The notes under the pieces are model-generated. The model was not told the DNA's origin. It did not search any database and was given only the letters and a program-made list of their open reading frames with translations. A DNA stretch of 13,278 nucleotides from Gammaproteobacteria bacterium (GTDB taxonomy: Bacteria; Pseudomonadota; Gammaproteobacteria; JAPPPA01). A program made the translations under genes and the position numbers. The stretch is from positions 1-13,278 of the forward strand of contig JAPPPA010000118.1 of NCBI GenBank assembly GCA_028817755.1. Reading direction: 5' to 3'. Below, in pieces: positions 1 to 7,158 of this stretch (the stretch's first letter is position 1; each line of letters starts with the position of its first letter).

Positions 1-66
1 CTCCACCTGTTTTTCAGACACATGATTTAGAGCATCCAGATTTGCGTTCTCCTCATTTGCCTTCAC
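1..66 (-). other. Possible 5' end of the gene after hvfA (hvfB expected)
   Basis: Directly after the hvfA stop, one minus-strand frame stays open to the window edge. It starts with GTG at 66-64 and reads VKANEENANLDALNHVSEKQ and beyond. HvfA precursors are normally followed by hvfB, a DUF692/MNIO-type iron enzyme that modifies the core cysteines, so this could be its start. Only 22 codons are visible and none carries a recognisable motif. Other starts are equally possible, for example ATG at 23-21 or GTG at 21-19. A GAGGTGAAGG stretch just before an ATG at 56-54 would be a good ribosome site, but that frame closes after nine codons. The assignment rests on family context alone. Confidence 0.25.
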
Positions 67-139
67 CTCATTTGCAGTCTGATTCTTTATCGCCGCCGCA
101 TTTACCTTCACCACATTTGCCTTCGCCACACTTACCTTC
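23..139 (-). repeat. 15-bp EGKCG-coding repeat array, intact then degenerate
   Basis: Three clean 15-base units coding E-G-K-C-G occupy 139-95. After a spacer and the TGA stop at 70-68, three further in-frame units can be read. They are GGTGAAGGCAAATGA (67-53), GGAGAACGCAAATCT (52-38) and GGATGCTCTAAATCA (37-23). The first matches the intact unit except that the Cys codon is TGA, and the others are progressively diverged. The array therefore seems once to have continued past the present stop. Confidence 0.6.
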
Positions 140-280
140 GGCGCCAGATACCATGTAGCCAGAGGTCAGTTCGGTTAGTGAGAATGGGTTTTGGTCAGCA
201 GAAGCCGTGCCGATAGCACCAGCAGTACCTAGAGCCGCGCCTAGAGCGATTACAAGAGGTTTAACGTTTTTATTAGCCAT
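68..280 (-). CDS. hvfA: HvfA-type RiPP metallophore precursor (EGKCG repeats)
   Basis: This small precursor peptide has 70 residues. An N-terminal Sec signal (residues 1-28) has a hydrophobic Ala/Gly/Leu core and a likely cleavage site after TASA, before DQ. The mature part opens with NPF, then the LTELTSGYMV segment typical of the HvfA family, then three EGKCG units at residues 48-52, 53-57 and 58-62 (Cys51, Cys56, Cys61) and a fourth Cys at 69. In the characterised Haemophilus family such cysteines are converted by HvfB/HvfC into oxazolone/thioamide groups that bind copper. That role is inferred here, because the enzymes lie outside the window. The start chosen is ATG 280-278, with GGAG nine bases upstream at 293-290; a longer reading to 403 would run through the promoter. 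Oddly, the same frame continues past the TGA with more repeat-like codons (see findings). Confidence 0.85.
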   Translation of the reverse strand: MANKNVKPLVIALGAALGTAGAIGTASADQNPFSLTELTSGYMVSGAEGKCGEGKCGEGKCGGDKESDCK

Positions 281-363
281 GGGATACATCTCCAATACAA
301 GCTGTGAAAATAAATTAGTAAACGAGCAATGAGGGATAGTAATTGCCCGCATTAAGCCGTTGC

Positions 364-414
364 TTAGTTGACGGATTTCAATGGCGAAGGTTCCCCGCGT
401 CAACTAAATCCGTC
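364..414. repeat. Two interlocking inverted repeats over the hvfA promoter
   Basis: TTAGTTGACG at 364-373 is the exact complement of CGTCAACTAA at 398-407. In addition GACGGATTT at 370-378 is the exact complement of AAATCCGTC at 406-414. The two pairs cross rather than nest, so they could form a pseudoknot or two mutually exclusive stems, or act as two overlapping protein sites. The proposed -10 box lies inside the first arm. Confidence 0.55.
370..394 (-). promoter_or_regulatory. ECF-sigma-like promoter of hvfA
   Basis: On the minus strand GGAAC (394-390, within GGGGAACCTT) is followed after exactly 16 bases by CGTC (373-370, within CGTCAACTAA). This matches the general ECF sigma-factor layout of a GGAAC -35 box and a CGTC-type -10 box. 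Transcription would start near 362, giving a leader of about 80 bases before the hvfA ATG. Bufferin/HvfA-type operons are known to be under ECF sigma control in some bacteria, which fits. No sigma-factor gene is visible here, so the regulator is unknown. Confidence 0.45.
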
Positions 415-469
415 TCCTCTTAGCTTTACGCTTCTTATGAGGCGACGGATGCATCAAAGATAGCAACTT

Positions 470-1102
470 TTAGGTGGTTTTCTTCTTAAATTCACAGAGG
501 TGTGCGATGACGCACTTGGGGCAGTCGGGTTTGCGTGCTTTGCAAACATAGCGGCCGTGGAGAATCAGCCAGTGGTGGGCGTCGAGTTTGAACTCCTCAG
601 GAACGAGGCGTATCAAGCGTTTTTCAACTTCAAGCACATTTTTTCCGGGCGCAATGCCAGTGCGATTTGAGACGCGAAAGATGTGTGTGTCGACCGCAAT
701 GGTGGGCTCGCCAAATGCAGTATTTAAAACCACGTTGGCGGTTTTTCTGCCTACTCCCGCTAGGTTTTCCAATTCTTCGCGAGTGCGGGGCACTTCACCA
801 CCATGTTGGTCGAGAACGGCACGGCAGAGTTTGATGACGTTTTCGGCTTTGCTGTTAAACAAGCCAATAGTCTTAATGTATTCCTTGAGGCCATCCACAC
901 CGAGTGCGTAAATGGCTTCTGGTGTATTGGCTACCGGGAAGAGTTTGTCGGTCGCCTTGTTTACACCGACGTCAGTTGCTTGAGCAGACAATACGACTGC
1001 GACGAGCAACTCAAACGGGTTGCTGTAGTTAAGCTCGGTAGTGGGTTTAGGGTTGAGGTCGCGAAGCGTTGAGAAAATCGCAATGCGTTTTTCTTTATTC
1101 AT
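470..1102 (-). CDS. nth: Endonuclease III
   Basis: This is a DNA glycosylase/AP lyase that removes oxidised pyrimidines in base-excision repair. At 210 residues it is close to the E. coli enzyme in length. The helix-hairpin-helix LAGVGRKTANVVL (residues 114-126) carries the catalytic Lys120, and the catalytic Asp138 lies in VDTHIFRV. The C-terminal [4Fe-4S] ligands are Cys187, Cys194, Cys197 and Cys203 with the family spacing C-x6-C-x2-C-x5-C. It starts 38 bases after the rsxE stop, in the same order as in E. coli, and is probably the last gene of the rsx transcript. No strong terminator is visible between it and hvfA. All key residues are present, so it should be active. Confidence 0.97.
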   Translation of the reverse strand: MNKEKRIAIFSTLRDLNPKPTTELNYSNPFELLVAVVLSAQATDVGVNKATDKLFPVANTPEAIYALGVDGLKEYIKTIGLFNSKAENVIKLCRAVLDQHGGEVPRTREELENLAGVGRKTANVVLNTAFGEPTIAVDTHIFRVSNRTGIAPGKNVLEVEKRLIRLVPEEFKLDAHHWLILHGRYVCKARKPDCPKCVIAHLCEFKKKTT

Positions 1103-1140
1103 CTATATCTCAGCTTAGACGGCGATATTAAGCTGCGACA

Positions 1141-1833
1141 TTAAGCAGCGAGGGCGTCGTTGCCGGTTTCAGCTAGTGACGCTTTTGCTTTAGCGATTTT
1201 TGCTAGGCGAGTATCAACGCTATTTTTCATGGCAATTAAGCAACCCAAGGCGATAAACGCGCCTGGCGGCAGTGCCGCTAATAAGAAGCCACGAAATTCC
1301 GGAATGATGGTGAGTTGCCAATCAGCGGCGACAGGGCCAAACATTAACTCAGCACGGTCGAATAGGGTGCCAAACGCGAGTACTTCACGTACGCCGCCTA
1401 GGGCGATCAGTACTAGCGTAAAACCAATACCCATCATGAAGCCATCTAGCGCAGCGAGCGGCACAGAGTTACGCGAGGCAAAGGCCTCGGCGCGGCCGAT
1501 GATGACGCAGTTGGTCACGATTAGCGGAATGAAAATACCGAGAATGGTGTACAGCTCGTGAAAGGCAGCGTTCATCACCAGTTCAATAGTGGTAACGGCT
1601 GCGGCAATAATCATCACGAATACAGGGATACGTATGTCTTGGCGAACAGAGTTGCGAATCATCGACACGGCGATATTGGAAACAACCAATACGAGTGTGG
1701 TTGCCAGCCCCATGCCCAAGGCATTGATCACGGTGCTAGAAACAGCCAAGAGTGGGCACAAACCCAATAGCTGTACTAAGCCGGGGTTGTTGGTCCAGAG
1801 TCCGTTTTTAACAATTTCAGTCGTGCTTGCCAT
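1141..1833 (-). CDS. rsxE: Rsx/Rnf electron transport complex subunit E
   Basis: This is an integral inner-membrane subunit of the Rnf complex, 230 residues long and mainly transmembrane helices. It is paralogous to RsxA. The two share the first-half motif LLGLCPLLAVS (Cys26) and the second-half motif PLIVTNCVI (Cys109), whose cysteines in the RnfA/RnfE and NqrD/NqrE pairs hold a shared [2Fe-2S] cluster in the membrane. The C-terminal tail, after about residue 205, is short, Lys/Ala-rich and cytoplasmic by appearance. It begins 17 bases after rsxG and is followed by nth. Assignment as E rather than A rests on position, length, and the NNPGLVQLLG start typical of RnfE. Confidence 0.95.
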   Translation of the reverse strand: MASTTEIVKNGLWTNNPGLVQLLGLCPLLAVSSTVINALGMGLATTLVLVVSNIAVSMIRNSVRQDIRIPVFVMIIAAAVTTIELVMNAAFHELYTILGIFIPLIVTNCVIIGRAEAFASRNSVPLAALDGFMMGIGFTLVLIALGGVREVLAFGTLFDRAELMFGPVAADWQLTIIPEFRGFLLAALPPGAFIALGCLIAMKNSVDTRLAKIAKAKASLAETGNDALAA

Positions 1834-1850
1834 GATGATTAGACTGCGAG

Positions 1851-2531
1851 TTATTCAAAAATTCGTTTTTCGTTTTCTTGATAGTACTGCAGCGTGTTTC
1901 TCACTGCTTGTACGATCGCACGCGGCGTGATGGTGGCGCCGGTAAACTGGTCAAACTGACCGCCATCTTTTTTCACCGCCCAGCCTTTGTCGCCAAGTGA
2001 ATCAAGTGATGTGCCAGTAAAGCTAAAGATCCAGTCGCTCTTGCGTTCATCAATGCCGTCGCCTAGGCCCGGTGTTTCTTTGTGAGCGACCACGCGCACG
2101 CCAGAAACATCGCCATTGGCATAAACACCCACCAGTAGCTTGATCGCGCCGTTATAGCCGTTAGGCGCTACGCTGCGGAATACGGCTGCGGCAGGCTTGC
2201 CGTTTAAACGAGCACGATACACCGTGGCGGGTTCATCGCTGCCTAATAGCTCTGATGGTTCAACACGGGTGCGATCTGCATACGGATCGTTATCGTATCG
2301 GTCGTCTGCTAGTACGGCTTGCAGATTACGCTGTACGGCTTCAATTTCGTTCTGCTGAATGCGTTTGTAGGTGAGGGTGTAGGTCACGCCCAACAAAATG
2401 GCCCCGAGCAGGGCAAACATGGCCAGCTTGCTGCCAGCACCCAAAATATCTAGCAGGTTCTTCAGCTGTTCTTTACGTTGCTGCTTTTTAAACGCCGCGT
2501 GGCGGTTTTCGGTTTGTTTGTTATCGGCCAT
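1851..2531 (-). CDS. rsxG: Rsx/Rnf complex subunit G, FMN-binding
   Basis: This is a flavoprotein subunit anchored by one N-terminal helix (about residues 36-54), with the rest outside the cytoplasmic face. The family carries FMN covalently bound through a threonine in an S/T-G-A-T-x-T motif. Here it reads TGATIT at residues 197-202, so Thr202 is the likely attachment site by analogy. Other family blocks are VVAHKETPGLGDGI (147-160) and the DWIFSFTG segment. Length (226 residues) is slightly above the E. coli protein. Its ATG overlaps the rsxD stop by one base (TAATG), suggesting translational coupling. FMN attachment would need an ApbE-type transferase, which is not in the window. Confidence 0.95.
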   Translation of the reverse strand: MADNKQTENRHAAFKKQQRKEQLKNLLDILGAGSKLAMFALLGAILLGVTYTLTYKRIQQNEIEAVQRNLQAVLADDRYDNDPYADRTRVEPSELLGSDEPATVYRARLNGKPAAAVFRSVAPNGYNGAIKLLVGVYANGDVSGVRVVAHKETPGLGDGIDERKSDWIFSFTGTSLDSLGDKGWAVKKDGGQFDQFTGATITPRAIVQAVRNTLQYYQENEKRIFE

Positions 2532-3547
2532 TACTGATACCCAAACACTTTTGGTTTGCTGTAATAGTCGATCATGGGCGCTGATAGGTTTGCTAATAGC
2601 ACTGCAAATGCCACGGCATCAGGGTAGCCGCCCCAGCTGCGAATCACGTAAACCAAGACGCCAATCAGCGCACCGTAAATCACACGGCCTTTTACCGTGG
2701 TGCAGGCCGAGACTGGGTCAGTAGCGATAAAGAACGCGCCTAGTAGCGTTGCACCGCCAATGAGGTGAGTAATTGGGTTGAGCAAACGCTCTGGGGCAAT
2801 CGCCCAACCTGCGGTGGCCACGATTAATAGCGCTGCAATCATGCCAACAGGGATATGCCAGCCAATAATGCCGCGCCACATCAAGAACACACCGCCTACA
2901 GCCCAAGCTATCGCAACCCATTCATAGCCAGCCGAGGCTACAAAACCACTAGCGGCATTGAGCACACTGCTTTCTTGGCTCACAGCGGTGCGAGCGGCAT
3001 CAAGCACCGTGGCCGCGGTATAGCCATCAACATTACAGTTGCCCGCAGAAAATACGGTGGTAAATGTGTGAGCAAGACTGCGGCAATTTTCAGCAACGTC
3101 GGCCAATGGTGCTTGCCATTGAGTCATTTCAACTGGAAAACACAGTAGCAACACCACATAGCCAATCATGGCTGGGTTAAACGGGTTGTAGCCCAAGCCG
3201 CCATAAAGTTGTTTGGCCACCACAATCGCAAACAGCATACCCACGGTGATTAACCACCAAGGGCTGCCCGGCGGGATGGCTACGGCGAGTAATACTGCTG
3301 TGACAACAGCGCTTAAGTCTTTCAAAAACGGTTTAAACGGCTTGCCGCGTAATTGCAGCATGGCCATTTCAAAGGCAAGGCCGGTAACGCAGGCAATCAC
3401 AATATTGGTGATCACGCCCCAGCCAAATAGGCCGGTATAAATCGCAATGCCCGGTACTAGTGCTAAAAGCACTTGGCCCATTACCTTGGTGACCGAGGTT
3501 TTGGGTTTGATATGCGGTGATGAGGCGGTTTCGAAGCGACGGCTCAT
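2531..3547 (-). CDS. rsxD: Rsx/Rnf complex subunit D, membrane flavoprotein
   Basis: This multi-helix inner-membrane subunit (338 residues) belongs to the NqrB/RnfD family. Family blocks seen are GGLGYNPFNPAMIGYV (116-131) and ATDPVSACTT (275-284). The likely FMN-bearing threonine is Thr180 in DGYTAATVLD; the block aligns with the D-G-x-x-x-A-T signature of RnfD. The ATG at 3547-3545 overlaps a TGA at 3546-3544 that ends the separated rsxC tail. The gene was therefore once directly coupled to rsxC, while today the functional rsxC stop lies about 200 bases away. The ribosome site is weak (AAGAAG), as expected for a formerly coupled gene. Confidence 0.96.
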   Translation of the reverse strand: MSRRFETASSPHIKPKTSVTKVMGQVLLALVPGIAIYTGLFGWGVITNIVIACVTGLAFEMAMLQLRGKPFKPFLKDLSAVVTAVLLAVAIPPGSPWWLITVGMLFAIVVAKQLYGGLGYNPFNPAMIGYVVLLLCFPVEMTQWQAPLADVAENCRSLAHTFTTVFSAGNCNVDGYTAATVLDAARTAVSQESSVLNAASGFVASAGYEWVAIAWAVGGVFLMWRGIIGWHIPVGMIAALLIVATAGWAIAPERLLNPITHLIGGATLLGAFFIATDPVSACTTVKGRVIYGALIGVLVYVIRSWGGYPDAVAFAVLLANLSAPMIDYYSKPKVFGYQ

Positions 3548-3747
3548 GATTCGTCTTCTTTGTTTTTAGCAGCCGCGGCGGCCTTCGCTTTGGCAATGGC
3601 GGCGAGTGCTGCGCTTTTGCCAGCGTCTGATGCTGGTTCGCTGTTGCTTTCTGCAGGCTTGGTTTCCGCATTCGCCGCTGCAGCTTTTGCTTTGGCTTTT
3701 GCAATAGCGGCTTGGGCTGGGCTTAGTGCTTCAGGTTTCTAGGAGGA
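3544..3747 (-). pseudogene. Separated 3' remnant of the rsxC alanine-rich tail
   Basis: In the same frame as rsxC and directly after its TAA (3750-3748) come TCC TCC and a second stop, TAG (3741-3739). Then an open stretch begins KPEALSPAQAAIAKAKAKAA, passes through a SAALAAIAKAKAAAAA block, and ends KNKEDES with TGA at 3546-3544, overlapping the rsxD ATG. The composition and both motif types match the RsxC tail exactly, so this is the original C-terminus cut off by two stops. No ATG, GTG or TTG start with a ribosome site was found in it, so it is probably not translated on its own. A sequencing or assembly fault in the repeat cannot be excluded. Confidence 0.7.
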
Positions 3748-4370
3748 TTAAATGATATTATCCCCATGGGCACCGGATGCCTTATCTTTTGCAATTGCAA
3801 TAGCTGCTTGGGCAGGGCTTAGTGCTGGCTCTGCCTGATCTGCTGCGGCTTCTTCTGCTTGTTCTACTGTATTTGCCTTGGCCTGCGCCGCGGCCTTCGC
3901 TTTTGCGATAGCTGCAAGTGCGGCAGAATTTCCGCTGTCAGCGGCGGGTTCGCCATTCTCGGCGCTTTCGCCGGACTGGGCAGCTGCGGCTTTAGCATTG
4001 GCTTTGTCAATAGCGGCTTGAGCATTGCTTAGTGTCTCGCCATTCTTGCCAGCATTCTTGTCAGCGTTTTGGGCCTGCGCGGCGGCTTTCGCTTTGGCAA
4101 TTGCAGCTAGTGCGGCGCTGTTTGCTGGTTTTTCTGCCGGAGCATCTGTAAACGCTGCTTTAGCTGCCGCGGCAGCCTTGGCTTTGGCGATAGCGGCTTG
4201 AGCAGGGCTAAGCGCGGCTTCTTTCTTGTCGGCCTTTTCTTCGGGTTCGCCTTGGCGTGCTTTGGCAATGGCAGCCAGCGCGGCAGCTTTGGCTTCATTT
4301 ACACCGCCGTTGGCATCCGCTGTTTTCGCGGCTGCGGCTTTGGCCTTGGCTTTCGCTAGGGCGGCAGCAG
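3560..4370 (-). repeat. Alanine-rich coding repeat of the rsxC tail
   Basis: Degenerate coding repeat alternating LSPAQAAIAKA-type and SAALAAIAKA-type blocks, with acidic or polar linkers of 15-30 residues. It spans the tail of rsxC and the separated remnant. Around 3740-3850 the alternation breaks: two LSPAQ blocks follow each other with the GAHGDNII-stop-SS-stop-KP segment between them and no SAALAAIAKA block. That suggests deletion, insertion or unequal recombination at this point. Confidence 0.6.
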
Positions 4371-5907
4371 CACCGGTTGCCGGTGCGGCATCACCCGCAT
4401 TGTTGGCCTTTGCTGCCTTGGCTGCTTCTAGCTGTTTCTTCTTCGCAGCGGCGCGCTCGGCTTTTTCGGCTTCTTCGCGGGCGATTCGATCTTCACGGAA
4501 TTCAAAACGCTGGCGTGCGCCGTCGGCTTTGCGGCGGTCTTTTTCCTGTTCCCAAATTTCTGATTTGGCGTAACGGTAGTACTGCACGAGCGGGATGTGG
4601 CTCGGGCAAACGTGTGCGCAGCAACCGCATTCAATGCAGTCGAACAGATTGTATTCCTGCGTTTTCTCGAACTCGTCAGCCTTGCTGTGCCAATACAATT
4701 GCTGTGGCAGCAATTTAACTGGGCAGACCGTGGCACATTCGCCGCAGCGGATGCAGGGCATGGCGTCGCCGACTTCTGTGTTTACTTCGCCTTTGGTGGC
4801 GACCAGTACACAGTTAGTCGATTTCACTACCGGAATTTCATCGGTCGCCAAGGCAAAGCCCATCATTAGGCCGCCCATAATTAGGCGTTCAACATCCGCG
4901 GTATACCCACCGCAGAAGTTAATCAGATCTTCGATTGGGGTGCCAATACGCACTTCAAGATTTTGGGCGCTATTCACACCGCGGCCGGTAATGGTGACGA
5001 TGCGGTTAGTCAGTGGCTCGCCTTTGCATACGGCGCGATAAATAGCGCGGGTAGTACCAACGTTTTGGCAGATCACACCTACCTGAGAGGGCAGGCCGCC
5101 TGCGGGCACTTCTTTACCCGTTAATACTTTAACGAGCTGCTTTTCACCGCCTTCTGGGTAAATGGTTGGCGTGGATACAACACGGATATGTCCGGCTTTT
5201 TGTGCGGTTAAGACCGCGTTTACAGCAGCCTGCGCTTCAGGCTTGTTGTCTTCAATACCAATCAAGCAACGGGTGGTGCCGGTGGCGTGCATGATGACGC
5301 GAATGCCGGCGACAATTTCTTCAGCCTCTTCACGCATGAGGCGGTCGTCGCAGGTGATATACGGTTCGCATTCGGCGCCGTTGATAATCAGCGTGTCGAC
5401 AGGGCGGCTATTGTTCTTAGATGGTCCCGGATTGAGCTTTACTGCGGATGGGAAAGCCGCACCACCAAGTCCAACAATGCCGGCCTGGCGCACAAGGTTA
5501 CGTAGATGACTAGGGTCAACTTCGGTGAAGCTTTCTGCGGTTTCTGATGGCGCGATGGCTTCATCTTTGCCGTCAGATTCAATGACGATGCATTCGCCTT
5601 CCAAACCGGAGGGGTGTGGAATAGGGCGGGGGCCAATTGATACTACATGGCCAGAGATGCTGGCGTGTACGGGCGCTGATACATAGCCTTCAGGCTTGGC
5701 GATCATCTGTCCACGTAACACGCGGTCACCGACTTCGACCATGGGCACAGCAGGTGCGCCAATATGCATATGCAATGGCAGCACAACGCGTTTCGGTAGC
5801 GGTGCTTTAACAATCGGCGTGGTGTTGGAAAGGTCTTTAAACTGCGGCGGGTGTAGGCCGCCAGGGAATGACCAAACCGTTGTTTCAGACGTGGCGTTAG
5901 AAGGCAT
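3748..5907 (-). CDS. rsxC: Rsx/Rnf complex subunit C, NADH-side iron-sulfur subunit
   Basis: This is the peripheral cytoplasmic subunit expected to take or give electrons to NADH through FMN and pass them to Fe-S centres. The N-terminal RnfC domain starts FPGGLHPPQFKDLS (14-27). The nucleotide/flavin-binding segment GIVGLGGAAFPSAVKLNP is at 143-160, with GAECEPYITCDDRLM at 177-191. Two 4Fe-4S motifs follow: Cys385/388/391/395 and Cys424/427/430/434. From about residue 455 a charged segment leads into an Ala/Lys-rich tail alternating LSPAQAAIAKA and SAALAAIAKA blocks; such tails occur in enterobacterial RsxC too. It now ends GAHGDNII at residue 719, out of register with the repeat, because of a TAA. 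The frame originally continued to the rsxD start. The redox core is intact, so the truncated protein is probably functional. The ATG overlaps the rsxB stop by one base. Confidence 0.95.
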   Translation of the reverse strand: MPSNATSETTVWSFPGGLHPPQFKDLSNTTPIVKAPLPKRVVLPLHMHIGAPAVPMVEVGDRVLRGQMIAKPEGYVSAPVHASISGHVVSIGPRPIPHPSGLEGECIVIESDGKDEAIAPSETAESFTEVDPSHLRNLVRQAGIVGLGGAAFPSAVKLNPGPSKNNSRPVDTLIINGAECEPYITCDDRLMREEAEEIVAGIRVIMHATGTTRCLIGIEDNKPEAQAAVNAVLTAQKAGHIRVVSTPTIYPEGGEKQLVKVLTGKEVPAGGLPSQVGVICQNVGTTRAIYRAVCKGEPLTNRIVTITGRGVNSAQNLEVRIGTPIEDLINFCGGYTADVERLIMGGLMMGFALATDEIPVVKSTNCVLVATKGEVNTEVGDAMPCIRCGECATVCPVKLLPQQLYWHSKADEFEKTQEYNLFDCIECGCCAHVCPSHIPLVQYYRYAKSEIWEQEKDRRKADGARQRFEFREDRIAREEAEKAERAAAKKKQLEAAKAAKANNAGDAAPATGAAAALAKAKAKAAAAKTADANGGVNEAKAAALAAIAKARQGEPEEKADKKEAALSPAQAAIAKAKAAAAAKAAFTDAPAEKPANSAALAAIAKAKAAAQAQNADKNAGKNGETLSNAQAAIDKANAKAAAAQSGESAENGEPAADSGNSAALAAIAKAKAAAQAKANTVEQAEEAAADQAEPALSPAQAAIAIAKDKASGAHGDNII

Positions 5908-6482
5908 TAGGCATTGCCTCCTTGGCTATTGGCGTTCACCAAGTCTTGGCCTTTCTCTGGGAATGGCCATTTCCAGTTATCTACGGTGGTTTCAATCGGC
6001 ACCATGTCGATCACATCAACCGGGCAAGGCTCTACGCAGAGCTCGCAACCGGTGCACTCGTCACCAACCACGGTGTGCATAAATTTTGCGGCGCCGACAA
6101 TGGCGTCTACCGGGCAGGCTTGGATGCATTTGGTACAGCCAATGCAATCAGGCTCATCAATAACGGCAACCATTTTCGGTTTTTCTGCGCCGTTATCGGG
6201 GTTTAGCGGGAGTGGCTCTACGCCGAGCAAATCAGCCAATGCTTGCACACCGGCTTCACCGCCTGGTGGGCATTGGTTAATTTCGGCTTCGCCGGCTGCG
6301 ATGGCTTCCGCATAAGGGCGGCAGCCGGGAAAGCTGCATTGGCCACATTGGGTTTGTGGTAGCACGGCATCAATTTGATCAACTAGCGGGTTGCCTTCCA
6401 CTCTAAAGCGAATGGCGGCAAAGCCCAGTAGCAGGCCAAAACCGCCTGCTAGTCCGCAGAGAGCTAAGATCGCATTCAGCAT
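5907..6482 (-). CDS. rsxB: Rsx/Rnf complex subunit B, ferredoxin-like
   Basis: This electron-carrying iron-sulfur subunit has 191 residues. An N-terminal hydrophobic anchor (residues 3-23) precedes an Fe-S domain with Cys46, Cys49, Cys54 and Cys71, the CGQCSFPGC type that binds a [4Fe-4S] cluster. Two ferredoxin-type motifs follow: Cys113/116/119/123 (CIGCTKCIQACP) and Cys143/146/149/153 (CTGCELCVEPCP). All twelve ligands are present. It starts four bases after the rsxA stop, and its own stop overlaps the rsxC start, so translation is tightly coupled. In the complex it is the likely contact for soluble ferredoxin or, in enterobacteria, the path to SoxR. Confidence 0.97.
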   Translation of the reverse strand: MLNAILALCGLAGGFGLLLGFAAIRFRVEGNPLVDQIDAVLPQTQCGQCSFPGCRPYAEAIAAGEAEINQCPPGGEAGVQALADLLGVEPLPLNPDNGAEKPKMVAVIDEPDCIGCTKCIQACPVDAIVGAAKFMHTVVGDECTGCELCVEPCPVDVIDMVPIETTVDNWKWPFPEKGQDLVNANSQGGNA

Positions 6483-6486
6483 ATGA

Positions 6487-7068
6487 CTAAACCCGAACTA
6501 AGCCAGAGAAGCCCATAAAGGCTAGTGACATAAGCCCTGCGGTAATAAGGGCAATGGATGGGCCGCGAAACGCGACCGGTACATCGGCTACTTCAATGCG
6601 TTCACGCATGGCCGAAAACAGGATAAGCACTAGGGAGAAGCCAACCGCGGCGCCAAAGCCGTATAGCGCTGATTCGATAAAGCTATGACGTTCTTGCACG
6701 TTTAGTAGGGCTACACCCAATACCGCGCAGTTGGTGGTAATCAGCGGTAGGAAAATACCTAGTACTTGATATAGCAATGGGCTGGTTTTGCGCATGGCCA
6801 TTTCAGTGAACTGCACCACGGCGGCAATCACCAGAATAAAGGCGATAGTGCGTAGGTAGGCGAGGCCGAGCGGGGCTAGTAGGTATTCTTCTACGAGATA
6901 GCTGGCAACCGATGACAGAGTCAGTACAAAGGTAGTGGCGAAAGCCATACCGGTAGCGGTTTCTAGCTTTTTAGAAACGCCCATAAACGGGCACAGGCCA
7001 AGAAACTTCACCAATACGAAGTTATTAACCAAAATTGTACTAAGCAGAATAACGCCGTACTCAACCAT
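6487..7068 (-). CDS. rsxA: Rsx/Rnf complex subunit A
   Basis: This is an integral membrane subunit of 193 residues with about six transmembrane helices, paralogous to RsxE. It shows the paired half-motifs KFLGLCPFMGVS (Cys26) and PLITTNCAVLGVAL (Cys114), whose cysteines hold the intramembrane [2Fe-2S] cluster with RsxE in this family. Length matches the family exactly. It is the first gene of the rsx operon: a sigma70-like promoter lies about 55 bases upstream, and the preceding gene is closed off by hairpins. The start ATG gives the usual family N-terminus, with TILVNNFVLV at residues 11-20. Confidence 0.97.
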   Translation of the reverse strand: MVEYGVILLSTILVNNFVLVKFLGLCPFMGVSKKLETATGMAFATTFVLTLSSVASYLVEEYLLAPLGLAYLRTIAFILVIAAVVQFTEMAMRKTSPLLYQVLGIFLPLITTNCAVLGVALLNVQERHSFIESALYGFGAAVGFSLVLILFSAMRERIEVADVPVAFRGPSIALITAGLMSLAFMGFSGLVRV

Positions 7069-7119
7069 AGAAACTGCCGAAAACCCAAGCCAAGGTGCGG
7101 AAAATAATGAGAACGCGCA

Positions 7120-7148
7120 ATTATCCGCTGCACTGCACCATCTTTCAA
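7120..7148 (-). promoter_or_regulatory. Sigma70-like promoter of the rsx operon
   Basis: On the minus strand TTGAAA (7148-7143) and GATAAT (7125-7120) are separated by exactly 17 bases. This is a good match to the -35 TTGACA and -10 TATAAT consensus. Transcription would start near 7113, leaving a leader of about 45 bases before rsxA. Confidence 0.55.
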
Positions 7149-7158
7149 ATGGTTTTAA

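Noticed and set aside
281..403. Extension of hvfA to an upstream ATG at 403
   Set aside because: The extra 41 residues precede a clear signal peptide and overlap the promoter-like elements. The ATG at 280 has a well placed GGAG.
588..1072. Plus-strand open frames opposite nth
   Set aside because: They are antisense to a fully intact endonuclease III gene and show no motif or ribosome site.
3735..3775. Vector-like sequence (AGGAGG, ATG, CCATGG) suggesting contamination
   Set aside because: The match is short and no longer vector backbone flanks it; both sides are the native rsxC repeat.
3560..4736. Several Ala-, Arg- or Lys-rich open frames on both strands over the rsxC tail
   Set aside because: The Ala/Lys codon bias removes stops in the other frames; the translations are simple shadows without motifs.
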